From the NCBI RefSeq assembly GCF_012933445.1, contig NZ_JABBNC010000004.1, forward strand, positions 310,001 through 374,000: a stretch of 64,000 nucleotides of DNA, read 5' to 3'. The DNA comes from Actinoplanes sp. TBRC 11911. GTDB lineage: Bacteria; Actinomycetota; Actinomycetes; Mycobacteriales; Micromonosporaceae. Both the position numbers and the translations under genes were made by a program. Under the pieces are notes generated by a model. The model did not search any database, was not told the DNA's origin, and was given only the letters and a program-made list of their open reading frames with translations. Of the stretch, positions 40,988 through 49,007 are shown in pieces. Every line of letters starts with the position of its first letter. Within the stretch, counting starts at the first letter, position 1.

Positions 40988-41473
40988 CTAGTCGCCCAGG
41001 GCCTTGGCGAGGTCGTCGCGGAACGCGCGCTCGTTGTCGGTGACCGGCACGCCGCCCGTCGACGCCGCGCCGACCACGCTCTCGGCGATCTCCACGAGCC
41101 AGTGCTTGTACGTCTCCGCGTCCGCCGGCTGGGCCTTCCCCGCCAGCACCGCGTTGACCTCGGACACCCGGCTCAGCACGTCCAGCGCGTACCCGCCCGG
41201 GTCGCCCGGCTCGATGACCGGCGCCTCCTCGCCCAGGTCGGGGTCGGCCACCGTCTCGGCGATGGCCGCGGCGACCGCCGCCACCAGCGGGCTGGCCGAG
41301 GCGCGCGCGTCCGAGATGACATCCAGACCGGCGGCGCCCTCCGCGCGGGTCTTGCGGGTGCTGTCCGGGCTGGCGGCACTCGCCGCGGTGAGGACCGACT
41401 GCGGGAAGCCGACCAGCAGCCCCCACTCGGCGTCGGTGAAGCCCAGCATCGCGTACAGCGGATCATCCGTCAT
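40988..41473 (-). CDS. Hypothetical protein
   Basis: A 161-aa soluble helical protein with no family I recognise. It starts MTDDPLYAMLGFTDAEWGLLVGFPQSVL and contains GLDVISDARASASPLVAAVAAAIAETV, then YKHWLVEIAESVVGAAS near the C-terminus. The Ala-rich four-helix pattern vaguely resembles small stress or tellurite-type helical bundles, but I cannot support that. It lies 31 bp downstream of glnH in the same direction and may belong to that transcript. Island C follows its 3' end. Confidence 0.6.
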   Translation of the reverse strand: MTDDPLYAMLGFTDAEWGLLVGFPQSVLTAASAASPDSTRKTRAEGAAGLDVISDARASASPLVAAVAAAIAETVADPDLGEEAPVIEPGDPGGYALDVLSRVSEVNAVLAGKAQPADAETYKHWLVEIAESVVGAASTGGVPVTDNERAFRDDLAKALGD

Positions 41474-41504
41474 GGGGCCCGTTTATACCCCATCGCCCGC
41501 GCCT

Positions 41505-42473
41505 TCAGTCGCGGTACACCGGTGCGGGTGGTGCCGGCTTCGGACCCAGCGCGGAGGCCAGCCACCGATCGTAACCGCGCATCCACGAACCGTCGGCGCG
41601 GAACTTCTCCAGCACGCCGTTGACGAACCGGACCAGGTCCGGCCGGTCCTTGGCGATCCCGACCGCGGACGGCTCGTCCGAGATGGGCTCGCCGATCACC
41701 TCGGTCGTCGGGTCCTGCGCGGCCAGCCCGGCCAACAGGATGTCCACCGTCGACACCGCGTCGACCTGGCCCTGCTGGAGCATGACCAGGCAGTCCAGCG
41801 TGCTGTCGGTGCTCACCGGGATCGGTTTGGAGGGTTGCGCGACGAAGTTCGGGATGCTCGTGCTGCCCCGGGTCGCGCACACCTTGCGCCCGGCCAGGTC
41901 GGCGAAGCTCTTGATGCCGGAGCCCTTGCGCACCAGCATGCGCTGATGCGAGCCGATGTACTCGGTGGAGAACGAGATCTGCTGCCAGCGGTCGCACGTC
42001 ATGGTCATCGTGCGCAGTACCAGATCCACTTCGTGTTTCTGCAGCACCGGGATGCGGTCGGCGGTCGTGATGGCCCGGAACTCGATCTTCTTGGGGTCGC
42101 CCAGCAGCGCCGCGGCGATCGCCCGGGAGATCTCCACCTCGAAGCCGACCAGGTCACCGGTGGCCGGGTCGCGGTGGCTGAACAGGTACGAGTTCTGGTC
42201 GATGCCGATCACCAGCCGGCCCCGCTTGGCGATCGTCGCCATGGTGGAGCCGGCCGGCATCCGGCCCGGTTGCGGCAACGCCGCCGGCGGTCGCAGGCTG
42301 GCGCGGGGCACGCAGTCCGGGGCCGGCGCGGCCGACGGGACCTGGGCCGGATCCTGCACGTTCAGCGGCCGCGGCACCACGCCCGTCACGTCCGAGTTGT
42401 CCGGCCGGGCGCCGGCCGAGCCGCAGCCCGCGAGCGCCAGCGCCGCGACCAGAACCAGGACTCGCATTCTCAT
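41505..42473 (-). CDS. glnH: GlnH-like glutamate/amino-acid-binding lipoprotein
   Basis: A 322-aa periplasmic-type solute-binding protein. The N-terminus MRMRVLVLVAALALAGCGS is a signal peptide with lipobox. The SBP_3 fold shows GRLVIGIDQNSYLFSHRDPATGDLVGFEVEISRAIAAAL (core GDLVGFEVEISRAIA), DLVLRTMTMTCDRWQQISFSTEY and GRKVCATRGSTSI. No ABC permease or ATPase is adjacent. Instead it overlaps a GlnX-like membrane gene (ATGA, 42470-42473). In mycobacteria GlnH and GlnX sense extracellular aspartate/glutamate and signal to the kinase PknG, and this pairing supports the same role. Confidence 0.85.
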   Translation of the reverse strand: MRMRVLVLVAALALAGCGSAGARPDNSDVTGVVPRPLNVQDPAQVPSAAPAPDCVPRASLRPPAALPQPGRMPAGSTMATIAKRGRLVIGIDQNSYLFSHRDPATGDLVGFEVEISRAIAAALLGDPKKIEFRAITTADRIPVLQKHEVDLVLRTMTMTCDRWQQISFSTEYIGSHQRMLVRKGSGIKSFADLAGRKVCATRGSTSIPNFVAQPSKPIPVSTDSTLDCLVMLQQGQVDAVSTVDILLAGLAAQDPTTEVIGEPISDEPSAVGIAKDRPDLVRFVNGVLEKFRADGSWMRGYDRWLASALGPKPAPPAPVYRD

Positions 42474-43723
42474 CGGTACTCCCCGATCCGTGGCCGGAAC
42501 CCCAGAAGGATCGCCGCCAGCAGGCCGATCGTGCCCACGATCAGGCCCACCGCCAGCCCGGTGACCGCCGAGCTCGCGTCGCCGGCCTGCCGATCCACCC
42601 GATCGTTGGTGGTCGCGAGCGCGCCGGTCATCGCGGTGTCGAGCTTGCCGAACGTGTCGGTCAGCGTGTCCGACCCGGTCTCGGTGGCGAGCCGGACCGC
42701 ACCCAGGTAGTCGCCACCGTTGTCCGTGTCGCGCATCTTTTCGTGCAGGTCGAGCCACCGTTGGGCGTACGAGCGGGCCAATTGGATCTTTGCCTTGTCG
42801 CCGTCCGGTGCCGCGTCGAGCGCGTTGCCGAGCAGGCCGTCGAGGTTCTTGCTGACCGCCTTGTAGTCCTGCTCGTAGGCGGCGCCGCTGCCCCGCGCGA
42901 TGAGCGTGAGAGCCTCGTCGGCGCGCGCCTGCAGGGCGGCCCGGTGTGCGCCGGCGAGCAGCGATGAGACCGCCGAGCCGTCCTGGTTGCCGCTCTCGAC
43001 CCGCCCGCCGGCCACGCTGAGCGCCGAACTCGACCACACCAGCAGCACCACCGCGACCAGGCTGGCCGCGACCAGGCCGAGGTTCCATGTGCGGTTGGTG
43101 CGGCGGCTGAGCAGCACCTGCGCGGCCACCAGCGAGCCCAGCATGAGCAGCGACAGCAGCACCACCGTCCAGGGGAAACCCGCCGCGTTGCGCTGCGCGG
43201 CGATCAGCCGGCCCTGCGCGCTCTCGAACAACTCCTGCGCGGCCGGCAGCAGCGTCTGCCGCATCAGCGCCGAGGCCTCCCGGAAGTACGCCCCGCCGAG
43301 CGGCACCCCGAGCCGGTTGTAGGCGCGGGCGGTCTCCACCAGTCCGGTGTAGACGGACAGCTGGCCGGCGATGACCCGGAGCCGTTTCGCGTTCTCGTCG
43401 TCGGCGTCCCGCAGCGCGACGGTGACCCCGGAGCTGGCCCGCGCCACGTCGTCGAGATAGCGCTGGCGGAGACCGGCGGGCTCGACACCGTTGGCCAGGA
43501 ACGCGTTCGCGGCGGTGGCGTCCGCATCGGACAGTGACCGGTAGAGATCCTGCGCCACCACGCTGAGCGGGCCGCTCACCTCGACGATGTCGGCCATCCG
43601 CGACGACCGGTATCGCTCGGTGGCGAGCCCCGCGATCCCGGCCCCGAGCCCGAGCACGACCAGGGCGGCGACCACGACACGGTAGAGGTCAGGCGTACTC
43701 AGACGACGCAAGAACGTGCCCAC
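42470..43723 (-). CDS. GlnX-like membrane signalling protein
   Basis: A ~417-aa integral membrane protein. It has an N-terminal helix (VVVAALVVLGLGAGIAGLA), a ~150-residue extracellular helical domain, two central helices (PWTVVLLSLLMLGSLVAAQVLL; LGLVAASLVAVVLLVWSS), a second helical extracellular domain (~180 residues) and a C-terminal helix (GLAVGLIVGTIGLLAAILLGF). The 1+2+1 helix plan and the overlap with a GlnH-type lipoprotein match GlnX of the PknG-GlnX-GlnH system. GTG at 43723 is preferred; GTG at 43750 is the alternative and neither has a clear RBS. No pknG is visible downstream. Confidence 0.72.
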   Translation of the reverse strand: MGTFLRRLSTPDLYRVVVAALVVLGLGAGIAGLATERYRSSRMADIVEVSGPLSVVAQDLYRSLSDADATAANAFLANGVEPAGLRQRYLDDVARASSGVTVALRDADDENAKRLRVIAGQLSVYTGLVETARAYNRLGVPLGGAYFREASALMRQTLLPAAQELFESAQGRLIAAQRNAAGFPWTVVLLSLLMLGSLVAAQVLLSRRTNRTWNLGLVAASLVAVVLLVWSSSALSVAGGRVESGNQDGSAVSSLLAGAHRAALQARADEALTLIARGSGAAYEQDYKAVSKNLDGLLGNALDAAPDGDKAKIQLARSYAQRWLDLHEKMRDTDNGGDYLGAVRLATETGSDTLTDTFGKLDTAMTGALATTNDRVDRQAGDASSAVTGLAVGLIVGTIGLLAAILLGFRPRIGEYR

Positions 43724-43762
43724 GCAAGCAGTGTGACGGGTGCGCGCCACATCGACGAGCGT

Positions 43763-44464
43763 TCACTCCAGTGCGTCGTGATAGGTGGCGAGCGGATCGT
43801 CGGTCGCGACCACGCGGAACCGGCACGCGTCGTCGCCCTGCGACATCAGCGTGGTGCGTTCGGCGCGCAACCCGCTGACCGCGGGATCCACCGCCCGCAT
43901 CCAGTTGGCGTCCCAGGCGCACATCACGGTGGTCAGCGCGGGCGAGCCGTGCCGGGCGAAGTGGTCGCGGAAGAAGCACCGCTCGACCCGCATCTCGAAG
44001 GCGTCCGGGCTCTGCCGGTCGAACGCGATGTCGTAGTACGTGCCGTACAGCGGTCCCTCCTTGCGGCACGCGCGTTCGATCACGTCCAGCGGCTCCTTGC
44101 GCCGGCCGAGCGCCTCGAAGACGACCTCGAACGGCCGGCGCGCGACGGCACCGACCATGTGCCGCAGAAACAGGATCGTGCGCCGGGGGTCGTCGTCGAA
44201 AACCGGCAACAACGTCTCGTACGCGGCGAGCACCGTCGAGGTGAGCGCCAGCATGCCCGCGGACTGCGGGTCGACCGGCATGTCCTGGTCCTGCTCGGCG
44301 ATCTCCTCGGCCCGCAGCCGGATGGTCTCGAGCAGCTTCACGCGATCGTCGCCGACCTCCAGGCGCAGGTAGCGGTCGATGCCGTCGAGCAGTTCCCGCG
44401 GCGCGAACCGGCCCATGAACCATCGGCCCTCGGCCGCCATCAGCTTGTCTCCCACGTACGCCAT
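43763..44464 (-). CDS. L-2-amino-thiazoline-4-carboxylate hydrolase-like protein
   Basis: A 233-aa soluble protein. Features matching the ATC-hydrolase family are the late Cys-rich metal-like segment RVERCFFRDHFARHG, CAWDANWMRAVD and the surrounding FEVVFEALGRRKEPLDVIERACRKEGPLYGTYYDIAF. ATG at 44464 has GGGAGG 5 bp upstream. In pseudomonads ATC hydrolase acts in L-cysteine formation from thiazolines; in actinobacteria the substrate is unknown. It is divergent from a lipoprotein hydrolase gene. Confidence 0.6.
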   Translation of the reverse strand: MAYVGDKLMAAEGRWFMGRFAPRELLDGIDRYLRLEVGDDRVKLLETIRLRAEEIAEQDQDMPVDPQSAGMLALTSTVLAAYETLLPVFDDDPRRTILFLRHMVGAVARRPFEVVFEALGRRKEPLDVIERACRKEGPLYGTYYDIAFDRQSPDAFEMRVERCFFRDHFARHGSPALTTVMCAWDANWMRAVDPAVSGLRAERTTLMSQGDDACRFRVVATDDPLATYHDALE

Positions 44465-44611
44465 GGGGCCTCCCTCGGTCGGTTCCAGCGTGCCGCCGAG
44501 CGGGATCGGGGCGCCTCGTCCGACGCGGATGAAATCGCGGTAAGCGCCTCCGGGCAGCCACGCCACCACTACGCTCGGTGTATCCGTGTTCCGGGCGAAA
44601 GCAGACGAATC

Positions 44612-46090
44612 ATGACGAGGATGTCTCGCCGGCGGGTGCTCGGCGTCGCCGGACTGGTTCCGGTCGCGGGACTGCTCACCGCCTGTAGTTCCGGCGGGAA
44701 GTCGTCGATGACGTTCGACAAGTCGAACTTCAGCGAGAAGACGGCGACGGTCCCGACCAGTACGGGCGAGGTCGAGGTCACGTACCGGCTGTACCGGAAG
44801 ATCCCGTACGTGGCAAAGCCTGTCGACGCCGATTATCAGAGCCTGACGATCGCCGTGCCGACCAAGATCGCGGGCGCCGCGGTGGACGCCGCACAAGCAC
44901 CGATTCTCTTCGAGATCCCGGTCGGCGGATACCTGTCGGCCAAGGCGGTGGACGACCCGTTCGCGAGCATGGGGGTGACCCCGCCGAGCGGTGCCCCGAC
45001 CGGCGCCGGTGGCAGCGGCCCGAACGCCGCCGAGGCCCTCGCGGCCGGCTGGGTGGTCGTGCAGCCGGGCGTGCGCGGCCGCGACAACAAGACCAGCGAC
45101 GGCAAGAATTTCGGCGTCGCGCCCGCCGCCATCGTCGATCTCAAGGCCGCGATCCGCTACCTCAGGGCCAACAAGGGCAGCGTCCCCGGCAACCCCGACA
45201 AGATCGTCTCGGACGGCACCAGCGCGGGCGGCGCCCTGTCCGCGCTGCTCGGCGCGTCCGCGGGCAGCGACCTGTACGCGGAATACCTCACTGAACTGGG
45301 CGCCGCCAACGCGAGCGACGCCGTCTTCGCCGTCGCGGCGTACTGTCCCGTCACCGATCTGGAGAACGCCGACAAGGCGTACGAGTTCCTCTGGGGTGAT
45401 CTGCCCGGCCGCGGCATCGACAAGTCCGTCACCCGGCAACTGGCCGCCGAGTTCGCCGTCTACCAGAACGGCCTGAAGCTGACCGGCCTGGACGGGAAGA
45501 CGCTCACCGCGGACCGCTACCAGGACTATCTGCTCGCGACCTACCTGGAGCCGGCGGCCGCGAAATACCTCACCGAGCTGGACTCGGCGTCGCGTACCCG
45601 ATATCTGACCGCGAACCCGTGGGTCACCTGGTCCGCGGGCAAAGCGTCGTTCTCCTTCGCGGACTATCTCGAGCACCTCGGCAACCGCACCAAAGGCCAG
45701 CCCGCCTTCGACGCCTTCGACCTGAGCACCGCCGAGAACAACGAGTTCGGCGCGGCGACCGTCGATGCCCGGCACTTCACCGAGTACAGCCAGAAGCACG
45801 ACAGCGGCGGCACCGGCCTGGACACCGACATCCCGCACCTGGTCAAGCTGATGAACCCGATGTACTTCCTGACCCGCAAGAGCGAGAGCCGCGCGAAGTA
45901 CTGGTTCCTGCGGGCCGGCACCAGCGACACCGACACCTCGCCGACGGTGCTGGCCAACATGGCCGCGCGCATCGCCGCCTTCGGCCAGGTTGACTCCCGG
46001 ATGTACTGGGACGGCGGCCACGGCGTCAACCGAGACCCGGCCAAGTTCCTGGCGTGGGCCGCGCAGATCACCGGCTACTCCACCGACTGA
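44612..46090 (+). CDS. Exported alpha/beta hydrolase lipoprotein (tannase/carboxylesterase-like)
   Basis: A 492-aa protein with a Tat-like N-terminus: MTRMSRRRVLGVAGLVPVAG followed by LLTAC, a lipobox. The catalytic domain has the nucleophile elbow SDGTSAGGAL, a preceding PAAIVDLKAAIRYLRAN helix, and a C-terminal YWDGGHGVNRDP with the likely catalytic His. PILFEIPVGGYLSA resembles subtype B tannases/feruloyl esterases. The substrate is an unknown ester, on the outer face of the membrane. ATG at 44612 is used; the longer open frame runs back across the divergent gene and is rejected. Confidence 0.78.
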   Translation: MTRMSRRRVLGVAGLVPVAGLLTACSSGGKSSMTFDKSNFSEKTATVPTSTGEVEVTYRLYRKIPYVAKPVDADYQSLTIAVPTKIAGAAVDAAQAPILFEIPVGGYLSAKAVDDPFASMGVTPPSGAPTGAGGSGPNAAEALAAGWVVVQPGVRGRDNKTSDGKNFGVAPAAIVDLKAAIRYLRANKGSVPGNPDKIVSDGTSAGGALSALLGASAGSDLYAEYLTELGAANASDAVFAVAAYCPVTDLENADKAYEFLWGDLPGRGIDKSVTRQLAAEFAVYQNGLKLTGLDGKTLTADRYQDYLLATYLEPAAAKYLTELDSASRTRYLTANPWVTWSAGKASFSFADYLEHLGNRTKGQPAFDAFDLSTAENNEFGAATVDARHFTEYSQKHDSGGTGLDTDIPHLVKLMNPMYFLTRKSESRAKYWFLRAGTSDTDTSPTVLANMAARIAAFGQVDSRMYWDGGHGVNRDPAKFLAWAAQITGYSTD

Positions 46091-46182
46091 CCCGGCCTGT
46101 CGCCCACGTCATGCGGGACCGCGGGCTCGGGCTTGATATCAACGGGTCATGCAGTGGTACGACGCGGACGACGTGACCTGAG

Positions 46183-47307
46183 ATGTGGCCGCTGTACGCG
46201 GCGGGGTTCACGACCGCGTTCGGCGCGCACGCGATCGCCGCGAACCTCGGTGGCTTCACCTCGCTGTTGGTGCTGGGTGCGCTGCTTGCCGTGTACGACG
46301 GTGCCGAGGTGCTGCTGAAACCGGTGTTCGGCAGCCTCGCGGACCGGATCGGCGCCCGGCCGGTGCTGCTCGGCGGGCTGGTCGCGTTCGCGCTGGCCTC
46401 CGCCGTGTACGTGGTGGCGGACAGCCCCGGCTGGCTATGGGTCGCCCGGTCCGGCCAGGGCGTGGCCGCCTCGGCGTTCTCCCCGGCGGCGTCCGCCCTG
46501 GTGGCGCGCCTGAACCCGGCCGCGAAACGGGGGCGGGCGTTCGGCTCGTACGGCTTCTACAAATCGATCGGCTACACCCTGGGCCCGCTGCTGGGCGGCG
46601 TGCTCGTGTGGGCCGGTGGCCTGCGCCTGCTGTTCGTGGTGCTCACCGCCCTGGGCGCGGCCGTCGCTCTCTGGGCGCTGCTGGCCGTGCCCGCCGTCCC
46701 GCCGCTGCCCCGGGCCCGGCAGACGATCCTCGACCTGGCCCGCCGGGTGACCGACCCGGCCTTCCTGGGCCCGACCGCCGCCCTGGCCGCGGCGACCGCG
46801 GCGTTGTCGGTCGGCGTGGGCTTCCTGCCGGTCTCGGGCCGCGCCGCCGGGCTGGACCCGATCGCCACCGGTGCCGCCGTGTCGGTGCTGGCCGCGTGCG
46901 CCGCGCTGGTGCAGCCGTGGGCCGGGCGGGCCTTGGACAACAAGCGTCTGACCACGCGTGCCGGCCTGACCGCGGGCCTGGTGCTCACCGCGCTGGGCCT
47001 GGCCGCCGCGACGCTGCCCGGGCTGGTCGGGGTGCTGGCCGGTGCCGCCCTGATCGGCATCGGCACCGGTGTGATCACTCCGCTGGGGTTCGCGGCGCTG
47101 GCCGCGAGCACGCCGGCGGCTCGGCTGGGCCAGACGATGGGTGCCGCGGAGCTGGGCCGCGAACTGGGCGACGCGGGTGGCCCGCTGCTGGTCGCCGCCA
47201 TCGCCGCGGCGACCTCCCTCAGCCTGGGCTTCGCGGTGCTGGCCACCCTGATCGCGATCGGCGCGACCGTCGCCATCCGGGTACGTGATCACTCGAACGA
47301 GGGGTGA
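46183..47307 (+). CDS. MFS transporter
   Basis: A 374-aa polytopic protein with about eleven to twelve transmembrane helices. The MFS A-motif is GSLADRIGARPVLLGG between helices 2 and 3, and helix 5 contains GRAFGSYGFYKSIGYTLGP. The short N-terminus starts at ATG 46183 (MWPLYAAGFTTAFGAHAIA). It likely exports a small hydrophobic or drug-like compound (family inference). A gap of 92 bp upstream holds no recognised gene. Confidence 0.88.
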   Translation: MWPLYAAGFTTAFGAHAIAANLGGFTSLLVLGALLAVYDGAEVLLKPVFGSLADRIGARPVLLGGLVAFALASAVYVVADSPGWLWVARSGQGVAASAFSPAASALVARLNPAAKRGRAFGSYGFYKSIGYTLGPLLGGVLVWAGGLRLLFVVLTALGAAVALWALLAVPAVPPLPRARQTILDLARRVTDPAFLGPTAALAAATAALSVGVGFLPVSGRAAGLDPIATGAAVSVLAACAALVQPWAGRALDNKRLTTRAGLTAGLVLTALGLAAATLPGLVGVLAGAALIGIGTGVITPLGFAALAASTPAARLGQTMGAAELGRELGDAGGPLLVAAIAAATSLSLGFAVLATLIAIGATVAIRVRDHSNEG

Positions 47308-47384
47308 TCGTCGCCGACGTGGACGGTTCGACGGGTCGGGACGTTTCCTATGCAACCTATTCAAAACTGACTTAGGGGACATAG

Positions 47385-47525
47385 TTGGACGCCATTGACC
47401 CTCTTCTCGGCGCGCTGGTGGCGCAGCTGATGAACCTCGTCGTGATGTGGCTGCGTGACCTGGACGGCGAACGGTGTCTCGACGTGCGCATCACCTGGCG
47501 CACGGGCCGTCGCGACCGGCGGTGA
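47385..47525 (+). CDS. Small leader ORF coupled to an ECF sigma factor (46 aa)
   Basis: TTG at 47385 follows AGGGGA (47374-47379) and gives a 46-residue peptide: LDAIDPLLGALVAQLMNLVVMWLRD then a basic Arg-rich tail. The TGA at 47523-47525 overlaps the sigma-factor GTG (47522-47524) as GTGA. The hydrophobic first half could be an amphipathic helix. It may be a real microprotein or a translational-coupling leader. There is no detectable family. Confidence 0.5.
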   Translation: MDAIDPLLGALVAQLMNLVVMWLRDLDGERCLDVRITWRTGRRDRR

Positions 47526-48001
47526 CCACGGAACGAGAGCCGGACTTCGAGGCCTTCTACCGGAGTCGCTTCGCCGGGCTCGTCGCGTCGGGCCTCGCGC
47601 GCGGGCTCAACCGCCAGGAGGCGGAGGACGACGCGCAGGACGCCATGGTTCACCTCTATCAGAATTGGGCGGCGCTGCACCCGCGGGCCCGCGGCAGGTA
47701 CGCGCGGACGGCAACGGTCCACAACACCGTCGATCGGTTCCGCAGGGCGACCCGGTGGCGCAAGTGGATCGCCGAGGTGGCGCCGCGCGTGCGGGTCGCC
47801 GAGGAGGACTCGTCCGGCCATGCCGGAGCGCTCGACCTGCTCCGGCGCCGGCTGACCGGACCGCAGCTCAAAGTCATGTTCCTCCTGTACGCGGGACTGA
47901 GCGTCGCGGACATCGCCGGGTACCTCGAGCTCAGTCCCTCGACCGTGCGGTCACATGTGCACAACGCCCGGAAGGCCCTGAAGGAGGACGACCATGGCTG
48001 A
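47522..48001 (+). CDS. ECF-type RNA polymerase sigma factor
   Basis: A 159-aa sigma-70 factor. Region 2 is FEAFYRSRFAGLVASGLARG with EAEDDAQDAMVHLYQNW. Region 4 is LTGPQLKVMFLLYAGLSVADIAGYLELSPSTVRSHVHNARKAL, with SPSTVRSHVHNAR as recognition helix. GTG at 47522 is chosen because it overlaps the leader stop and starts right before region 2; an upstream GTG at 47474 would add 16 residues. The stop overlaps the next ATG by 8 bp. That gene could be its anti-sigma factor, as in many ECF pairs. Confidence 0.85.
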   Translation: MTTEREPDFEAFYRSRFAGLVASGLARGLNRQEAEDDAQDAMVHLYQNWAALHPRARGRYARTATVHNTVDRFRRATRWRKWIAEVAPRVRVAEEDSSGHAGALDLLRRRLTGPQLKVMFLLYAGLSVADIAGYLELSPSTVRSHVHNARKALKEDDHG

Positions 48002-48911
48002 TCGGCCGCTGGAACTCACGCCCGAGGAACGCGCTCTCTTCGAGCGTGCGGAGACGGAGGCCTGCGGGGCGCTGTCGTTCGATCTCGAGGCCGGGCTGGC
48101 CGATGTGCGTGCGCGTGCGCACGCCGCGGGTCGCCCGTTCGTGCCGCGCCAGCGCTCCGGTTCCGGGTCGGTCACCCGGCTCCGAATCGGAGCTGTCGCC
48201 ACGATCGTGGCCGCGTTGGCCGCGGCCACCGGCCTTCAGCTGACGGCACCCGAGGATGCCGAGCCGCCGCAACTCGCCGCGCGGCCCCCGTCGGCGGCGC
48301 CGCTGACCCGTGACCGCGACCGTGCCACGGCTGTTGCGACGTCGCGGCCGCCGTCACCGCGTCGCACGGCCGACTCGGCCACTCCGCGGCACCCGGTCCC
48401 ACGCACAAAGCCCGCTCCACCAACGGAACCGGTCCCCGGGCCGCCGCGGGTCACCACCAAGCCTGCCCCGCCGGTGGCCGCGACCCCGGCTCCGAGCATC
48501 AGCACCGCTCCGGGGCCGTTCCGCGTGCGCTATCCGGCGACCTGGCTGACCGTTTTGCTCGACGACGCCGAGCCGCAGACCCTGAATCTGGCCCAGCCGA
48601 AGATCGTCGACGACGGCCCGGTCCGGATCACCACCAGCCCGACCGGCGATCCGGTGCTGAGTAATACCGCCGGGGTGCTGGCGGCGACGATCCCCACCGA
48701 CGACGTGGCGCCGGTCGACTGCGCCGCGGCCATCGAGGACACCGAGGACGGTGAGAAGCTGCTCGATCTGCGCGACGACCGCTCGTACTGCCTGATGACG
48801 CCGCCCGTCGGTGAGGAGCCGCAGACCCTGGTACGCGTCGACGTCGAGCGGCCCGACGACGGCGGCGGCGAGATAAGGCTGTGCCTGACTGCCTGGGAAG
48901 CGACCTCATGA
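47994..48911 (+). CDS. Single-pass membrane protein, possible anti-sigma factor
   Basis: A 305-aa protein overlapping the sigma gene by 8 bp. The N-terminal ~63 cytosolic residues (ELTPEERALFERAETEACGALSFDLEAGLADVRAR) are helical; RLRIGAVATIVAALAAATGLQL (~65-85) is a transmembrane helix. A Pro/Thr/Arg-rich linker and an extracellular domain (PFRVRYPATWLTVLLDDAEP to CLTAWE) with two or three Cys follow. The gene order and topology suit an ECF anti-sigma factor, but no zinc-binding HxxxCxxC is present, so this is inference. Confidence 0.6.
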   Translation: MADRPLELTPEERALFERAETEACGALSFDLEAGLADVRARAHAAGRPFVPRQRSGSGSVTRLRIGAVATIVAALAAATGLQLTAPEDAEPPQLAARPPSAAPLTRDRDRATAVATSRPPSPRRTADSATPRHPVPRTKPAPPTEPVPGPPRVTTKPAPPVAATPAPSISTAPGPFRVRYPATWLTVLLDDAEPQTLNLAQPKIVDDGPVRITTSPTGDPVLSNTAGVLAATIPTDDVAPVDCAAAIEDTEDGEKLLDLRDDRSYCLMTPPVGEEPQTLVRVDVERPDDGGGEIRLCLTAWEATS

Positions 48912-48921
48912 ACCCCGGCCT

Positions 48922-48982
48922 GTTTCGGTTTCTTTCGTTTCGGCATGATAGAGTTTCGATTCAGCAGGCAAACGAAACTGAA
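48922..48982. promoter_or_regulatory. Phased TTTCG operator repeats (probable DeoR site)
   Basis: TTTCG occurs at 48923, 48933 and 48954 on the plus strand and inverted as CGAAA at 48973-48977. Spacings of ~10 and ~21 bp put all on one DNA face. The site lies just before the oxidoreductase operon whose last gene is a DeoR regulator. Confidence 0.65.
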
Positions 48983-49007
48983 CCGGAAGCAAGCGGGAGG
49001 GGTTCCG

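Noticed and set aside
43733..44611. Plus-strand extension of the lipoprotein hydrolase frame
   Set aside because: It lies opposite a well-supported minus-strand gene; the Tat/lipoprotein signal starts at 44612.
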